NCBI RefSeq assembly: GCF_002387895.1
Contig: NZ_DGLI01000030.1
Span: forward strand, 1 to 47,636
Direction: 5' to 3'
DNA from: Clostridium sp. UBA4548
GTDB lineage: Bacteria; Bacillota; Clostridia; Clostridiales; Clostridiaceae
DNA length: 47,636 bases
Shown here: positions 32,121 to 40,121 of the stretch, in pieces
Numbering within the stretch: position 1 is the stretch's first letter
Layout of the letters: the number at the start of each line of letters is the position of its first letter
Notes under the pieces: model-generated
The model's database searches: none
What the model saw: only the letters and a program-made list of their open reading frames with translations
Told to the model about the DNA's origin: nothing
Program-made: the position numbers and the translations under genes

Positions 32121-32726
32121 GTGAAATTAGCAGCAAAAGACTTTAGAGAGAATTTGCACCTATTAAATGATATAGATTATATGGTAAGTATCATTGCTTA
32201 TAATATTGCACCAACTTTAAAAAAGCTAAAAGCTGCTACCACTGTAACCTTATGTGATAATCACAGAAATATGGCACACCTTTGGAAGGTTTATAGAACG
32301 GAAGTTACAAAAAAGCTAAATATATGTGCCTTTGATTTAAAAGAAACAGAGAAGGCAATAGTAGTGCTGTTCTATGATGAGAAGTTTTTACTAGAAAAAA
32401 TTCAAGAGGAGTATAATGCAAAGTTTTTGATTGAGCTAGGGTATAGGCCAGATGAAAGTTTAGAAGAGAGTTTAAAAAAATTAAAAGTGAGATATAGCAA
32501 GTTGATCTGTCCTCATGAATTAGGGATATTCTTAGGGTTTCCTCTTGAGGATGTTAAGGAATTTATAACAAATCCTTATAAGGAATGTCTGTTATGTGGA
32601 TATTGGAAAGTCTATCATAATAAAGAGCAGGCCTTGAAAACCTTTAAGTATTATGATGAAGCTAAAGTTGAAATTTCAAATATACTCTATGAAAGTATAG
32701 ATAGATTAAGAACTATAGCTTTATAA
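32121..32726 (+). CDS. DUF3793-family protein
   Basis: The 201-aa product matches DUF3793, a clostridial family often found beside flavodoxin or iron-related genes; its role is unknown. Features: the opening ENLHLLNDIDYMVSIIAYNIAPTLKKLK, a central LICPHELGIFLGFPLEDVKEF and the cysteine pair CLLCGYWKVYHN near the C-terminus, which might bind metal. There are no membrane segments or signal peptide. The start GTG at 32121 follows GAGGAG. It lies about 135 bases downstream of flavodoxin, without a terminator between, so it is probably in the same iron-regulated transcript. A perfect terminator follows. Confidence 0.85.
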   Translation: MKLAAKDFRENLHLLNDIDYMVSIIAYNIAPTLKKLKAATTVTLCDNHRNMAHLWKVYRTEVTKKLNICAFDLKETEKAIVVLFYDEKFLLEKIQEEYNAKFLIELGYRPDESLEESLKKLKVRYSKLICPHELGIFLGFPLEDVKEFITNPYKECLLCGYWKVYHNKEQALKTFKYYDEAKVEISNILYESIDRLRTIAL

Positions 32727-32763
32727 AAGAATAACGTTGTTTAAATTATTAGCTACTTTTAAA

Positions 32764-32797
32764 CAAAAAACATGCTGGAGATATCTAGCATGTTTTT
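32764..32797. terminator. Rho-independent terminator of the flavodoxin-DUF3793 unit
   Basis: AAAAAACATGCT (32764-32775) and AGCATGTTTTTT (32786-32797) form a perfect 12-bp stem, with T-runs on both strands. Confidence 0.93.
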
Positions 32798-33003
32798 TGC
32801 TTAAATAAAAGTTAGGGTAGTTGGAGGGCTATTACTTTACTAATGTAAGAATTACGAATAATTGCAAAATTAAAATAGAAAAAAGTACTAAAATATATAA
32901 AGCATTATTAAAATCAGACGATTAAGAAAGTAAAGTGATTTTAAAGTTAACAAGAAATTTTTAGCGTACTTGTTATTAAATACTATTAGAAGGGGATGAA
33001 CTA

Positions 33004-34755
33004 ATGAAAAGGTTAAAACAAAAGAGGGGCAATATTGGATTGCAAAGTAAATTAACTATTAAGATGAAGTTAGTAATTGGATTTCTTCTTATGTCTTTGC
33101 TTATAGGAGCAATAGGTACCTTAGGAACTTTAGCAATGAGGCAGGTTAATAACAATGGAAAGATGATATCAGATAGTAAATTAGCTTCTGTTGAGAAAGG
33201 TACTTACATAAGGCATAATATTTTAGCTATAAGAGTTAACATGGTTAGTATTTTAGATGAAAGTCAAAAAAATAAAATCCAAGATTACTTAGGAGATATT
33301 TCAGGTACTGTAGCCTTAAATGAAAAGCTTTTTAAAGAATTAGAGGCTATACCAAATAAGACAAAAGAGGAAGAAGAAATCTATAAGGAGCGAATTTTAC
33401 CTGAGTTAACGAAATATGGTGAAACAAGAGAGAAAGTTATTGAAGCAGTTCAATCAAATAATTATGTAGAAGCTAGAAGATTATATGATTTTGAGTTGTT
33501 GGGTCAAAGTACATTATTGGAAAATGCTTTAACAAAAATGATATCAGCTAACTTAAAGGAGAGTGAAAGATTAAAGACCGTAAATAACTCTATTTATTTA
33601 AAATCCTTTTATTTTATGATAGTAGTTATAGCAGTTGGTGTCGTTGTTGCAATAGTTACTGGAGCTTACTTATCAACAAGTATAGATAAGAGATTAAAAA
33701 GAGTAGTTGGGTTTGTTAGAGAGTTCGGTGATGGAAACCTAACCCAAAACATAGAAATTAAATCTCATGATGAGATAGGTATGGTAGAAGTATCAATAAA
33801 TAAGGCTATGGAAAGTGTTAGAAATCTCATTAAGGAAATTAATGTAGGAGCTCAGGAGGTTAGTTCTACAAGTGAAGAATTATCAGCAACCCTAGAAGAA
33901 GTTTCAGCAAAAATGGAGTTTGTAAATGAGGCAACATCAGAAATTGTGAGGGGTACTGAAGAAGTAAGCTCATCAACTGAGGAGATTAGTGCTTCTATGC
34001 AAGAAATCGGTGCTACAACTCAAGAGCTAGCTAATAGGGCGCAAGAGGGATATAAATCTTCTAAGGAAATACAAAACCGCGCAATTAATGTTAAGAATAA
34101 TGGCGTGGATTCTATGGAAAGCTCAAAGTTAATATACAGAGAGAAGTTTAATAAGGTAAAAGAAGCAATTGAGGATGGAAAAGTAGTTGAAGAAATTACA
34201 GTGATGACAGAATCTATTGGAGCAATAGCAGAACAAACAAATCTACTTGCATTAAATGCGGCTATTGAAGCAGCAAGGGCAGGAGAACAAGGGAGAGGCT
34301 TTGCTGTTGTTGCTGAGGAAGTACGAAGGTTAGCAGAACAATCTTCTAGTACTGTGGCTAGTATTCAAAAAGTAGTAAATCAAGTTAGAATTGCTTTTGA
34401 AAAACTTTCTAATAGCGCTGAAGAAACTTTGATTTATATAGATAAAAATGTAATGAAGGACTATGAAACTATGGTGGAAACTGGAGGTCAGTATGAAGAG
34501 GATGCAAAGTTCCTGTACATAATGGCCCAAGAAATTGCAGTAGCAACAGATGAAATGTCAAACACAATTGATCAAATTAACTTGGCAATTCAAAATGTGT
34601 CGGCAACTACTGAAGAATCAGCTTCAAGCTCAGAAGGAATAATGGGCGGAGTAAGTGAAAGTACTGTAGCTATTGAGGAAATTGCAAAAGCTGCACAAAG
34701 TCAGGCACAGTTAGCTGAAAAATTAAATGAGTTGGTACAAGAATTCAAAGTATAA
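33004..34755 (+). CDS. Methyl-accepting chemotaxis protein
   Basis: The 583-aa chemoreceptor has membrane helices at about 21-44 and 201-224 that flank an extracellular four-helix-bundle sensor (about 45-200, 4HB_MCP type). A HAMP domain follows (about 225-277, KRLKRVVGFVREFGDGNLTQ) and then a long coiled-coil signalling domain. The conserved hairpin tip that contacts CheA and CheW is clear: IAEQTNLLALNAAIEAARAG and on to EVRRLAEQSS, with Glu410-Gln-Thr-Asn413 at its start. Glutamine/glutamate pairs in the flanking heptads are likely methylation sites. GAAGGGG is upstream of the ATG. The ligand is not identifiable; no che genes are in the window. Confidence 0.95.
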   Translation: MKRLKQKRGNIGLQSKLTIKMKLVIGFLLMSLLIGAIGTLGTLAMRQVNNNGKMISDSKLASVEKGTYIRHNILAIRVNMVSILDESQKNKIQDYLGDISGTVALNEKLFKELEAIPNKTKEEEEIYKERILPELTKYGETREKVIEAVQSNNYVEARRLYDFELLGQSTLLENALTKMISANLKESERLKTVNNSIYLKSFYFMIVVIAVGVVVAIVTGAYLSTSIDKRLKRVVGFVREFGDGNLTQNIEIKSHDEIGMVEVSINKAMESVRNLIKEINVGAQEVSSTSEELSATLEEVSAKMEFVNEATSEIVRGTEEVSSSTEEISASMQEIGATTQELANRAQEGYKSSKEIQNRAINVKNNGVDSMESSKLIYREKFNKVKEAIEDGKVVEEITVMTESIGAIAEQTNLLALNAAIEAARAGEQGRGFAVVAEEVRRLAEQSSSTVASIQKVVNQVRIAFEKLSNSAEETLIYIDKNVMKDYETMVETGGQYEEDAKFLYIMAQEIAVATDEMSNTIDQINLAIQNVSATTEESASSSEGIMGGVSESTVAIEEIAKAAQSQAQLAEKLNELVQEFKV

Positions 34756-35099
34756 ACATATTAAACAATCATTTAAGTGAGATAAGCGATACAGCAAAAG
34801 ACTAATTAAAGGGCATAGAAATTTATATTAAACTAAAATTTCAATATAATGTAATATGTGTTTGTAAAAAAGATGTTGTCTTAAGATAGATAACATCTTT
34901 TTTATATGTGAATTTAACTATATAGTGTACCGTTTTTTCATATATAATGTATATAGGGGAAGTTAAAGAATAACTTATTCTAAGGAAACTATTATTGATG
35001 TGTAGAGTGTTTTAACATGAGAATAAAAAGCTTATTAATAACTTTATAAGGATAAATTCTTATAGGATAAGAGAAAATTGTTTATTATAGGGGGATAAA
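34756..35099. other. 344-bp intergenic stretch with terminator
   Basis: Contains the MCP terminator (34866-34903). The rest is AT-rich and presumably carries the promoter of the amidase pseudogene. No gene was recognised. Confidence 0.5.
34866..34903 (+). terminator. Rho-independent terminator of the chemoreceptor gene
   Basis: AAAAAAGATGTTGTC pairs with GATAACATCTTTTTT with one G-U; the T-tail is included in the arm. Confidence 0.9.
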
Positions 35100-35778
35100 A
35101 TGGAGAATTTAAATATTGTTGAAATTCAAGATAGAAATATTGGATAAGAACTCACTTAATGATGTAGTGATAGGAGTTCCACAGTGTAATTTTGATGATT
35201 ATGAAGATGAGGAAATAAAGAAGATATTTATAACTGCTATAAAGGAATTAGAAAAACTTGGTGCGAAAATAACGGAGGTGAATATTCCGAAGGAAAATCA
35301 CTTAATAAATGGTGATGTTTTATTCTATGAGTTTCCAAAAGCTTTAGAGGAATACTTTAAAACTTTAGGGGAGTTTGCTCCTGTGAAAACTTTAGAGGAG
35401 ATAGTTAAATTTAATGAGGAAAATCTTCTAGAGAGAGTTCCTTATGACCAAAAAATATTTGAAAGATGCTTAGAAATGCAAAAGGATTATGATGAAAAGT
35501 ACCAAGATACTCTAAGTAGTAGTATAAGCTACGGAAGGGAAATAGATTCTATAGTAAGAGAATATAATTTAGATGCGTTAGCTTTTTTAAATACAAGTGG
35601 GGTTGGTATTGCAGCAAAGGTTGGATATCCGTCAGTTACTGTCCCAGCTGGATATACAAAAGATAACAGACCTATAGGCTTAACCTTTACAGCTACTGGA
35701 TTTACCGAAGATAAGTTGTTATCTTATGCTTATGCTTATGAGTGTGCATATAATAAGAGAAAAAGTCCATTAACTTAA
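35100..35778 (+). pseudogene. Amidase-signature protein, internally deleted
   Basis: An ATG at 35100 with a GGGGGATAAA ribosome site opens MENLNIVEIQDRNIG and stops at once, which looks like an amidase N-terminus. From 35116 a second frame, lacking its own ribosome site, encodes the C-terminal 220 aa of an amidase of the GatA/amidase-signature family (FLDKNSLNDVVIGVP-like start, NLDALAFLNTSGVGIAAKVGYPSVTVPAGYTKDNRPIGL end region). The catalytic Ser-cisSer-Lys part, the first about 250 residues of a ~490-aa enzyme, is gone and the junction is out of frame. The preserved C-terminal reading frame suggests a recent deletion or a reference assembly gap. It is not functional as an amidase. Confidence 0.8.
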
Positions 35779-35803
35779 GTTATAAATAAAAGCTTTTCAA
35801 ATA

Positions 35804-35840
35804 AAAACCTCTATACAATCCGTTGTATAGAGGTTTTATC
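35804..35840. terminator. Rho-independent terminator of the amidase gene
   Basis: AAAACCTCTATACAA pairs perfectly with TTGTATAGAGGTTTT around a TCCG loop. It follows the amidase pseudogene stop, so the gene was once a complete unit. Confidence 0.92.
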
Positions 35841-35927
35841 AGGTTTGTCTACAGTTTTCTAGAGGATATTTTTTCTTAATAGAGGAATAATAATTTTACT
35901 TGAAAGTTTTGGAGGGAGGTGAAAAGA

Positions 35928-36284
35928 ATGAGGCATATTACTGCTTTGCTTATAAAGTTTGCAATGATTGCTATTGCTTTAGAAGTGGTTCTTGGTATGT
36001 CAACAACCCTAACTTTCACTGATATCTTATATATAGCTGCAACTGTAACAATTTTGGCTTATATTGTAGGAGATATTTTTGTGTTATCTATGACTAATAA
36101 CACTATAGCAACTATAGCAGATGTCGGGCTAACTTTAGTTACTATTTATGCTTTTAATTATGCTTGGAATATTAGTAGAATATCACTAACAGATTCATTG
36201 ATAGCAGCAGTAGTAGTAGGAGTAGGAGAATGGTTTTTTCACAAATACGTGGCTAATAACGTTTTTCTAAGTAGAGAACAATAA
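35928..36284 (+). CDS. DUF2512 membrane protein (YndM family)
   Basis: The 118-aa protein has four membrane helices: about 6-24, 30-50, 57-77 and 86-106. It has the DUF2512 pattern RHITALLIKFAMIAIALEVVLG, then DILYIAATVTILAYIVGDIFVL and GVGEWFFHKYV. In Bacillus the related YndM is of unknown function, with links to sporulation-related expression; a role in the membrane during sporulation is inference only. The ATG at 35928 follows GGAGGGAGG; a GTG at 35919 is within that site. It is terminated by the hairpin at 36311 and is single. Confidence 0.88.
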   Translation: MRHITALLIKFAMIAIALEVVLGMSTTLTFTDILYIAATVTILAYIVGDIFVLSMTNNTIATIADVGLTLVTIYAFNYAWNISRISLTDSLIAAVVVGVGEWFFHKYVANNVFLSREQ

Positions 36285-36310
36285 TACAATGAGTTGATAA
36301 ATATAATGTT

Positions 36311-36355
36311 AAAAGGCTAGGATTTATATTTTTTTTATAGTCCTAGCCTTTTAAT
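36311..36355. terminator. Rho-independent terminator of the DUF2512 gene
   Basis: AAAAGGCTAGGA (36311-36322) pairs perfectly with TCCTAGCCTTTT (36341-36352) around an 18-base loop that includes a T-run. It also faces the end of nadC and may act both ways. Confidence 0.85.
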
Positions 36356-36487
36356 TATTAAACCTCAAATGTCTTGATCCCTTTATAGTAAATATTACAA
36401 CGATATATATGTTTCAATAAAGTTATCAAATAGAATTAGTTATATTAAAAAACATATACCCAATAAATATCAAAGAACAAAATTTAG

Positions 36488-37333
36488 TTATTTATTTTTA
36501 ATAACTAAATTTTTCATTGAGAAATCTAAAATATCTGCGGAGTGAGTAAGCTCACCTACGGAAATGTAGTCTACTCCCGTTAATGCCATGTCTTTAATAG
36601 TTTTTAAGTTAACATTACCAGAACATTCGCTGATTGCTCTCTTAGCTATTATGCTTATAGCTTCTTTCATTGTTTCAATATCCATGTTATCTAGCATTAT
36701 AATATCAGCCTTTGCATCCAAAGCTTCAACAACCATATCTAAACTTTCCACTTCCACTTCGATTTGCTTTCCATAGCACCCCTTAGATCTAACTAAGGCC
36801 ACAGCCTTTTTAATTCCCCCTGCTGCTGCAATGTGGTTGTCTTTAAGCATAACTCCATCAGATAAGTTAAATCTGTGATTATAGCCACCGCCAATTTTAA
36901 CTGCATATTTTTCAAGTATTCTAAGACCAGGAGTTGTTTTTCTGGTGTCTAAAAGCTTTGAACTTGTACCTTCTAATTGGGAGACAAATTTTGAAGTTAA
37001 GGTAGCAATACCACTCATTCGCTGTAAAAAGTTAAGAGCTGTACGTTCACCTGATAGTATGTTTGAAGTGCTGCCTGAAAGTTCAGCAATAAGTTCTCCA
37101 TTATTAACCTTATCTCCATCTTCTTTATAGAACTTTATCTCAACTTTTCCTAGTAATTCAAATACTCTTTTGAATATCATAAGTCCAGCTATAATACCTG
37201 TATCTTTAGAGATTAATTGAACACTACATTGAGTATCTTCTTTTAAAATAGCTGAGGTGGATATATCATACCAAGGCATATCCTCCTCTAGTGCATTTAA
37301 TATTATCTTGTCTATAACTGAATAATTCATCAT
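36488..37333 (-). CDS. nadC: Quinolinate phosphoribosyltransferase (NadC)
   Basis: The 281-aa enzyme joins quinolinate and PRPP to give nicotinate mononucleotide, CO2 and pyrophosphate, the third step of de novo NAD synthesis here. Family motifs: ALEEDMPWYDISTSAIL at the start, ERTALNFLQRMSGIATLT, LLDTRKTTPGLRILEKYAVKIGG (the DTRKTTPG phosphoribosyl/quinolinate site), HRFNLSDGVMLKDNH, and the C-terminal GVDYISVGELTHS. The ATG at 37333 (or the adjacent one at 37330) follows AAGGAGGG. It overlaps the end of nadB by 68 bases, so translation is likely coupled. It is last in the nadA-nadB-nadC operon. Confidence 0.97.
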   Translation of the reverse strand: MMNYSVIDKIILNALEEDMPWYDISTSAILKEDTQCSVQLISKDTGIIAGLMIFKRVFELLGKVEIKFYKEDGDKVNNGELIAELSGSTSNILSGERTALNFLQRMSGIATLTSKFVSQLEGTSSKLLDTRKTTPGLRILEKYAVKIGGGYNHRFNLSDGVMLKDNHIAAAGGIKKAVALVRSKGCYGKQIEVEVESLDMVVEALDAKADIIMLDNMDIETMKEAISIIAKRAISECSGNVNLKTIKDMALTGVDYISVGELTHSADILDFSMKNLVIKNK

Positions 37334-38612
37334 TTAAATGTGGTGCCCTCCTTTTCAATTCTTCTATAACAGCTTTTCTAGAATAAATTTCGATGGTATC
37401 AATTTTTGATACTATCTTTGGTACCTTTTTTACCTTAACAGTAATACTAGAAGCCTGGGTATTAATTTTTATTGCAGCTCTTTTAGAAAAAACTAAAGCT
37501 TCAAGTAAGGAGTTGCTTGCTAATCTGTTACTACCATGTACTCCGGTGCATGCAGTTTCACCAACGGCATAAAGATTTGTCATTGAAGTTTCAGACAACA
37601 TATTTACTTTAATTCCACCCATAAAATAATGTTGTGCTGGAGACACTGGAATTGGAGCTTTAGTTATATCAACTCCTTGAAGTAAACATTCTTTATAGAT
37701 AGAAGGAAATCTGCTTTTAACATACTCTGAGGATAAATGAGATATGTCTAAATAGACATAAGGAATGCCCAGAGTATGGATTTCTTTTTCAATAGCCTTA
37801 CTTACAACATCTCGAGGCAAAAGTTCATTAACAAAATGTTCTTTATTAAAGTTGTAAAGTTTGCCCCCTTCACCCCTTAAGGATTCAGAAATTAAAAATC
37901 TTCTTCCATTATGAGCAGCACTATATAGAGCAGTAGGGTGAAATTGAATATAGGAAATATCTTTTAATTCAATATGGTGCTTTAGCGCTAAAAATAAACC
38001 ATCACCAGTAATGGATCTTTCGTTAGTAGAGTTTTTAAATAGGCCTCCAATGCCACCAGTTGCTAAAATAACTGACTTGCAAAAAATATTTAATTGCTTT
38101 GTACCCTGAATAAGAACAGCGCCTAAGCATAAATTACCTTCAGTGATTAGATCTACTACTTGACAATGCTCCATTAGAGATATGTTTTTTTTCTTTTTTA
38201 CCTTGTTTAGTAGGGTATCAACTAAATGCTTTCCTGTGTTATCTTTGCAATAAACTATTCGGGGTCTACTATGAGCACCCTCTCGTGTATAGCATAACTT
38301 ATTTTCCACTTTATTAAAGGGTGTACCAAAGCTAGTTAAGCTTTCCAAGATTTCTATAGATTCTCTACAAAGTATTTCTACACTTTCATGCTGATTTTTG
38401 TAATTACCTGCCTTCAGTGTATCTTCAATGAAGGGAGTAATATCTTCTTGGTCAACAGCTACAGAAATTCCGCCCTGAGCTAAATAAGAGTTACATTCAG
38501 TAGGAAGTCCTTTGCTAACCATAAGTATATTTAGTTTTTCATCTAGATTTAGAGCAGAGTAAAGTCCAGCAGCACCTGTTCCAATAATTAATACATCAGT
38601 ACAAATGTCCAT
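37266..38612 (-). CDS. nadB: L-aspartate oxidase (NadB)
   Basis: The 448-aa flavoprotein oxidises L-aspartate to iminoaspartate, with fumarate or oxygen as acceptor. Visible: the FAD Rossmann motif VLIIGTGAAGLYSALNL at the N-terminus, AQGGISVAVDQEDITPF, HFHPT-like IQFHPTAL, the SESLRGEGGKLYN active-site loop, and HYFMGGIKV. GTG... is not needed: ATG at 38612 follows GCGAGGTAATAAA, and the nadA stop lies 4 bases upstream, so translation is coupled. The C-terminal about 23 residues (after the EELKRR segment) run inside nadC and look like an extension, so the protein may be a little longer than the ancestral one. Confidence 0.95.
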   Translation of the reverse strand: MDICTDVLIIGTGAAGLYSALNLDEKLNILMVSKGLPTECNSYLAQGGISVAVDQEDITPFIEDTLKAGNYKNQHESVEILCRESIEILESLTSFGTPFNKVENKLCYTREGAHSRPRIVYCKDNTGKHLVDTLLNKVKKKKNISLMEHCQVVDLITEGNLCLGAVLIQGTKQLNIFCKSVILATGGIGGLFKNSTNERSITGDGLFLALKHHIELKDISYIQFHPTALYSAAHNGRRFLISESLRGEGGKLYNFNKEHFVNELLPRDVVSKAIEKEIHTLGIPYVYLDISHLSSEYVKSRFPSIYKECLLQGVDITKAPIPVSPAQHYFMGGIKVNMLSETSMTNLYAVGETACTGVHGSNRLASNSLLEALVFSKRAAIKINTQASSITVKVKKVPKIVSKIDTIEIYSRKAVIEELKRRAPHLNDELFSYRQDNIKCTRGGYALV

Positions 38613-38616
38613 TTTA

Positions 38617-39522
38617 TTACCTCGCATAATTGTGCATGTTAACTAAGGAATTGAGAGCTCTAATTCTAGTTTCCTCATCTACTTCAATAGAATTAGATAA
38701 ATCTAGAAGACATTCATATACATCCTCTAGGGTGGTTTTTTTCATGTTTACACAGGTCATAGTGCTACCAGGAGTATAAAAGTTCTTATTAGGATTTCTC
38801 TTTTTTAGTTCATGGAGGACACCTTGTTCTGTTACGATGATAAAATCCCTTGAGTTGTTATTAGTTGCATACTCAATGATTTCGGAGGTGCTTCCAATAA
38901 AGTCAGATATATCTCTCACCTCTTTTTCACATTCAGGATGCGCAAGTGCCAAGGCTTCAGGCTTTATTCTTTTTATGTCCAGAATGTGAGAAGGATTTAC
39001 CTTTCTATGAGTTATGCAAAAGCCAGGCCAGAGTATGAATTTTTTATCAGGCATTTGTTCTGCTAAATAAGAACCAAGGTTTTTATCCGGTAGAAATATA
39101 ATTTCATCCTTGTCCAATTTTCTTAGAATTCTAACTGCATTTGAAGAAGTGACAGAAACATCACAGTGTGCTTTTACCTCTGCAGTAGAATTAATATAGC
39201 AAACAACAGCAGCATTAGGATAGTCCTTTTTCAATTCTAAAAGAGCTTCTCCATCAGCCATATCAGCCATAGGACAGCCAGCATCTAAAACGGGCAGAAG
39301 AATAGTTTTTTCAGGAGACAGAATTTTAGCGCTCTCGGCCATAAATCTCACACCACAAAATACTATTATTTGTTCTGGTGAATCTTTAGCAATTTTACTT
39401 AAATAGTAAGAATCACCCACATAATCTGCAATATCTTGGATTTCTGGCCGTTGATAATAATGGGCTAAAATTAGAGCTTTTTTTTCTTTCTTCAGTTTAA
39501 TTATGTTTTCTAATAATGACAT
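38617..39522 (-). CDS. nadA: Quinolinate synthase A (NadA)
   Basis: The 301-aa enzyme condenses iminoaspartate with dihydroxyacetone phosphate to quinolinate, using a 4Fe-4S cluster. The family opening KALILAHYYQRPEIQDIADY VGDSYYLS is clear, and three cluster cysteines are in IIVFCGVRFMAES, LAHPECEKEV and STMTCVNMKKTTLE; the substrate tyrosine and HxxC neighbours are preserved. It heads the operon. ATG at 39522 follows GGAAGTGAT; the upstream ATG at 39537 lies close to the operator and lacks a proper site. Repression by a niacin- or NAD-responsive regulator acting at the 28-bp palindrome is likely. Confidence 0.97.
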   Translation of the reverse strand: MSLLENIIKLKKEKKALILAHYYQRPEIQDIADYVGDSYYLSKIAKDSPEQIIVFCGVRFMAESAKILSPEKTILLPVLDAGCPMADMADGEALLELKKDYPNAAVVCYINSTAEVKAHCDVSVTSSNAVRILRKLDKDEIIFLPDKNLGSYLAEQMPDKKFILWPGFCITHRKVNPSHILDIKRIKPEALALAHPECEKEVRDISDFIGSTSEIIEYATNNNSRDFIIVTEQGVLHELKKRNPNKNFYTPGSTMTCVNMKKTTLEDVYECLLDLSNSIEVDEETRIRALNSLVNMHNYAR

Positions 39523-39543
39523 ACATATCACTTCCATAACTTA

Positions 39544-39571
39544 GTTTACAAGTGTATATACACTTGTAAAC
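39544..39571. promoter_or_regulatory. 28-bp perfect palindrome, nad operator (NiaR-type candidate)
   Basis: Each half is GTTTACAAGTGTAT and its reverse complement, giving a complete 28-bp palindrome directly after the -10 box of nadA. Firmicute NAD operons are normally repressed by the niacin-dependent NiaR (YrxA), so this is its likely site here, though the regulator gene is not in the window. Confidence 0.75.
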
Positions 39572-39600
39572 ATTATAACATCGATAAGTTAGTATAGCAA
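39572..39600 (-). promoter_or_regulatory. Sigma-A promoter of nadABC
   Basis: On the minus strand TTGCTA (39600-39595), 17-bp spacer, TATAAT (39577-39572). The -10 touches the 28-bp operator, so a bound repressor would block the polymerase. Confidence 0.8.
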
Positions 39601-40121
39601 CCTTGGTAAAAATATAAAAAGATTTTTAAAAAGAAAGGTTATGTTTACCAATAGAACAGTTTGAAAGGAGATAAGTTAAAAAATAAGTCAAATCAGTATA
39701 ATTTTAAAATACGCAATATTAAAAAAAATAAAACTTAAAGTATTTTCAAAGTTGTTTATTTGAATATTTTAAATCTAATTAAATATATTCAAATATTTAT
39801 GAATGTTAGTAATAAGTTTAGTTTCTTATTCTATAGTGAATTTAGAATTGAAATTATATATAATGTATAAAAATAGTAATAATATTAAATTTGTTTTAAT
39901 TAAATTTATTGTTTATTAATAAATTCATAGGAATACCTATCAATTGAAGTTTGAAGATTTTATTCTGTCAAAAAATATAGAATAATATTAAAAAATAAAA
40001 AAACGTGTTCAAAATTGTCATTGTAAAGTAAAAAAAACCATGCTATGATATAAAACAACGAAATGATTGGTATAATTATTCGGTATTTTTAAAAAATATT
40101 TTTTTTGAGGAGGAGAATTCC
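39601..40121. other. 521-bp AT-rich leader of the permease gene
   Basis: Very AT-rich, with repeated ATATTCAAATATTT-like tracts but no gene. The permease promoter is at 40021-40049. No terminator or riboswitch was recognised. Confidence 0.5.
40021..40049 (+). promoter_or_regulatory. Promoter of the amino acid permease gene
   Basis: TTGTAA (40021-40026), 17 bp, TATGAT (40044-40049) preceded by TGC, an extended -10. A ribosome site GAGGAGG follows ahead of the ATG at 40122. Confidence 0.6.
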
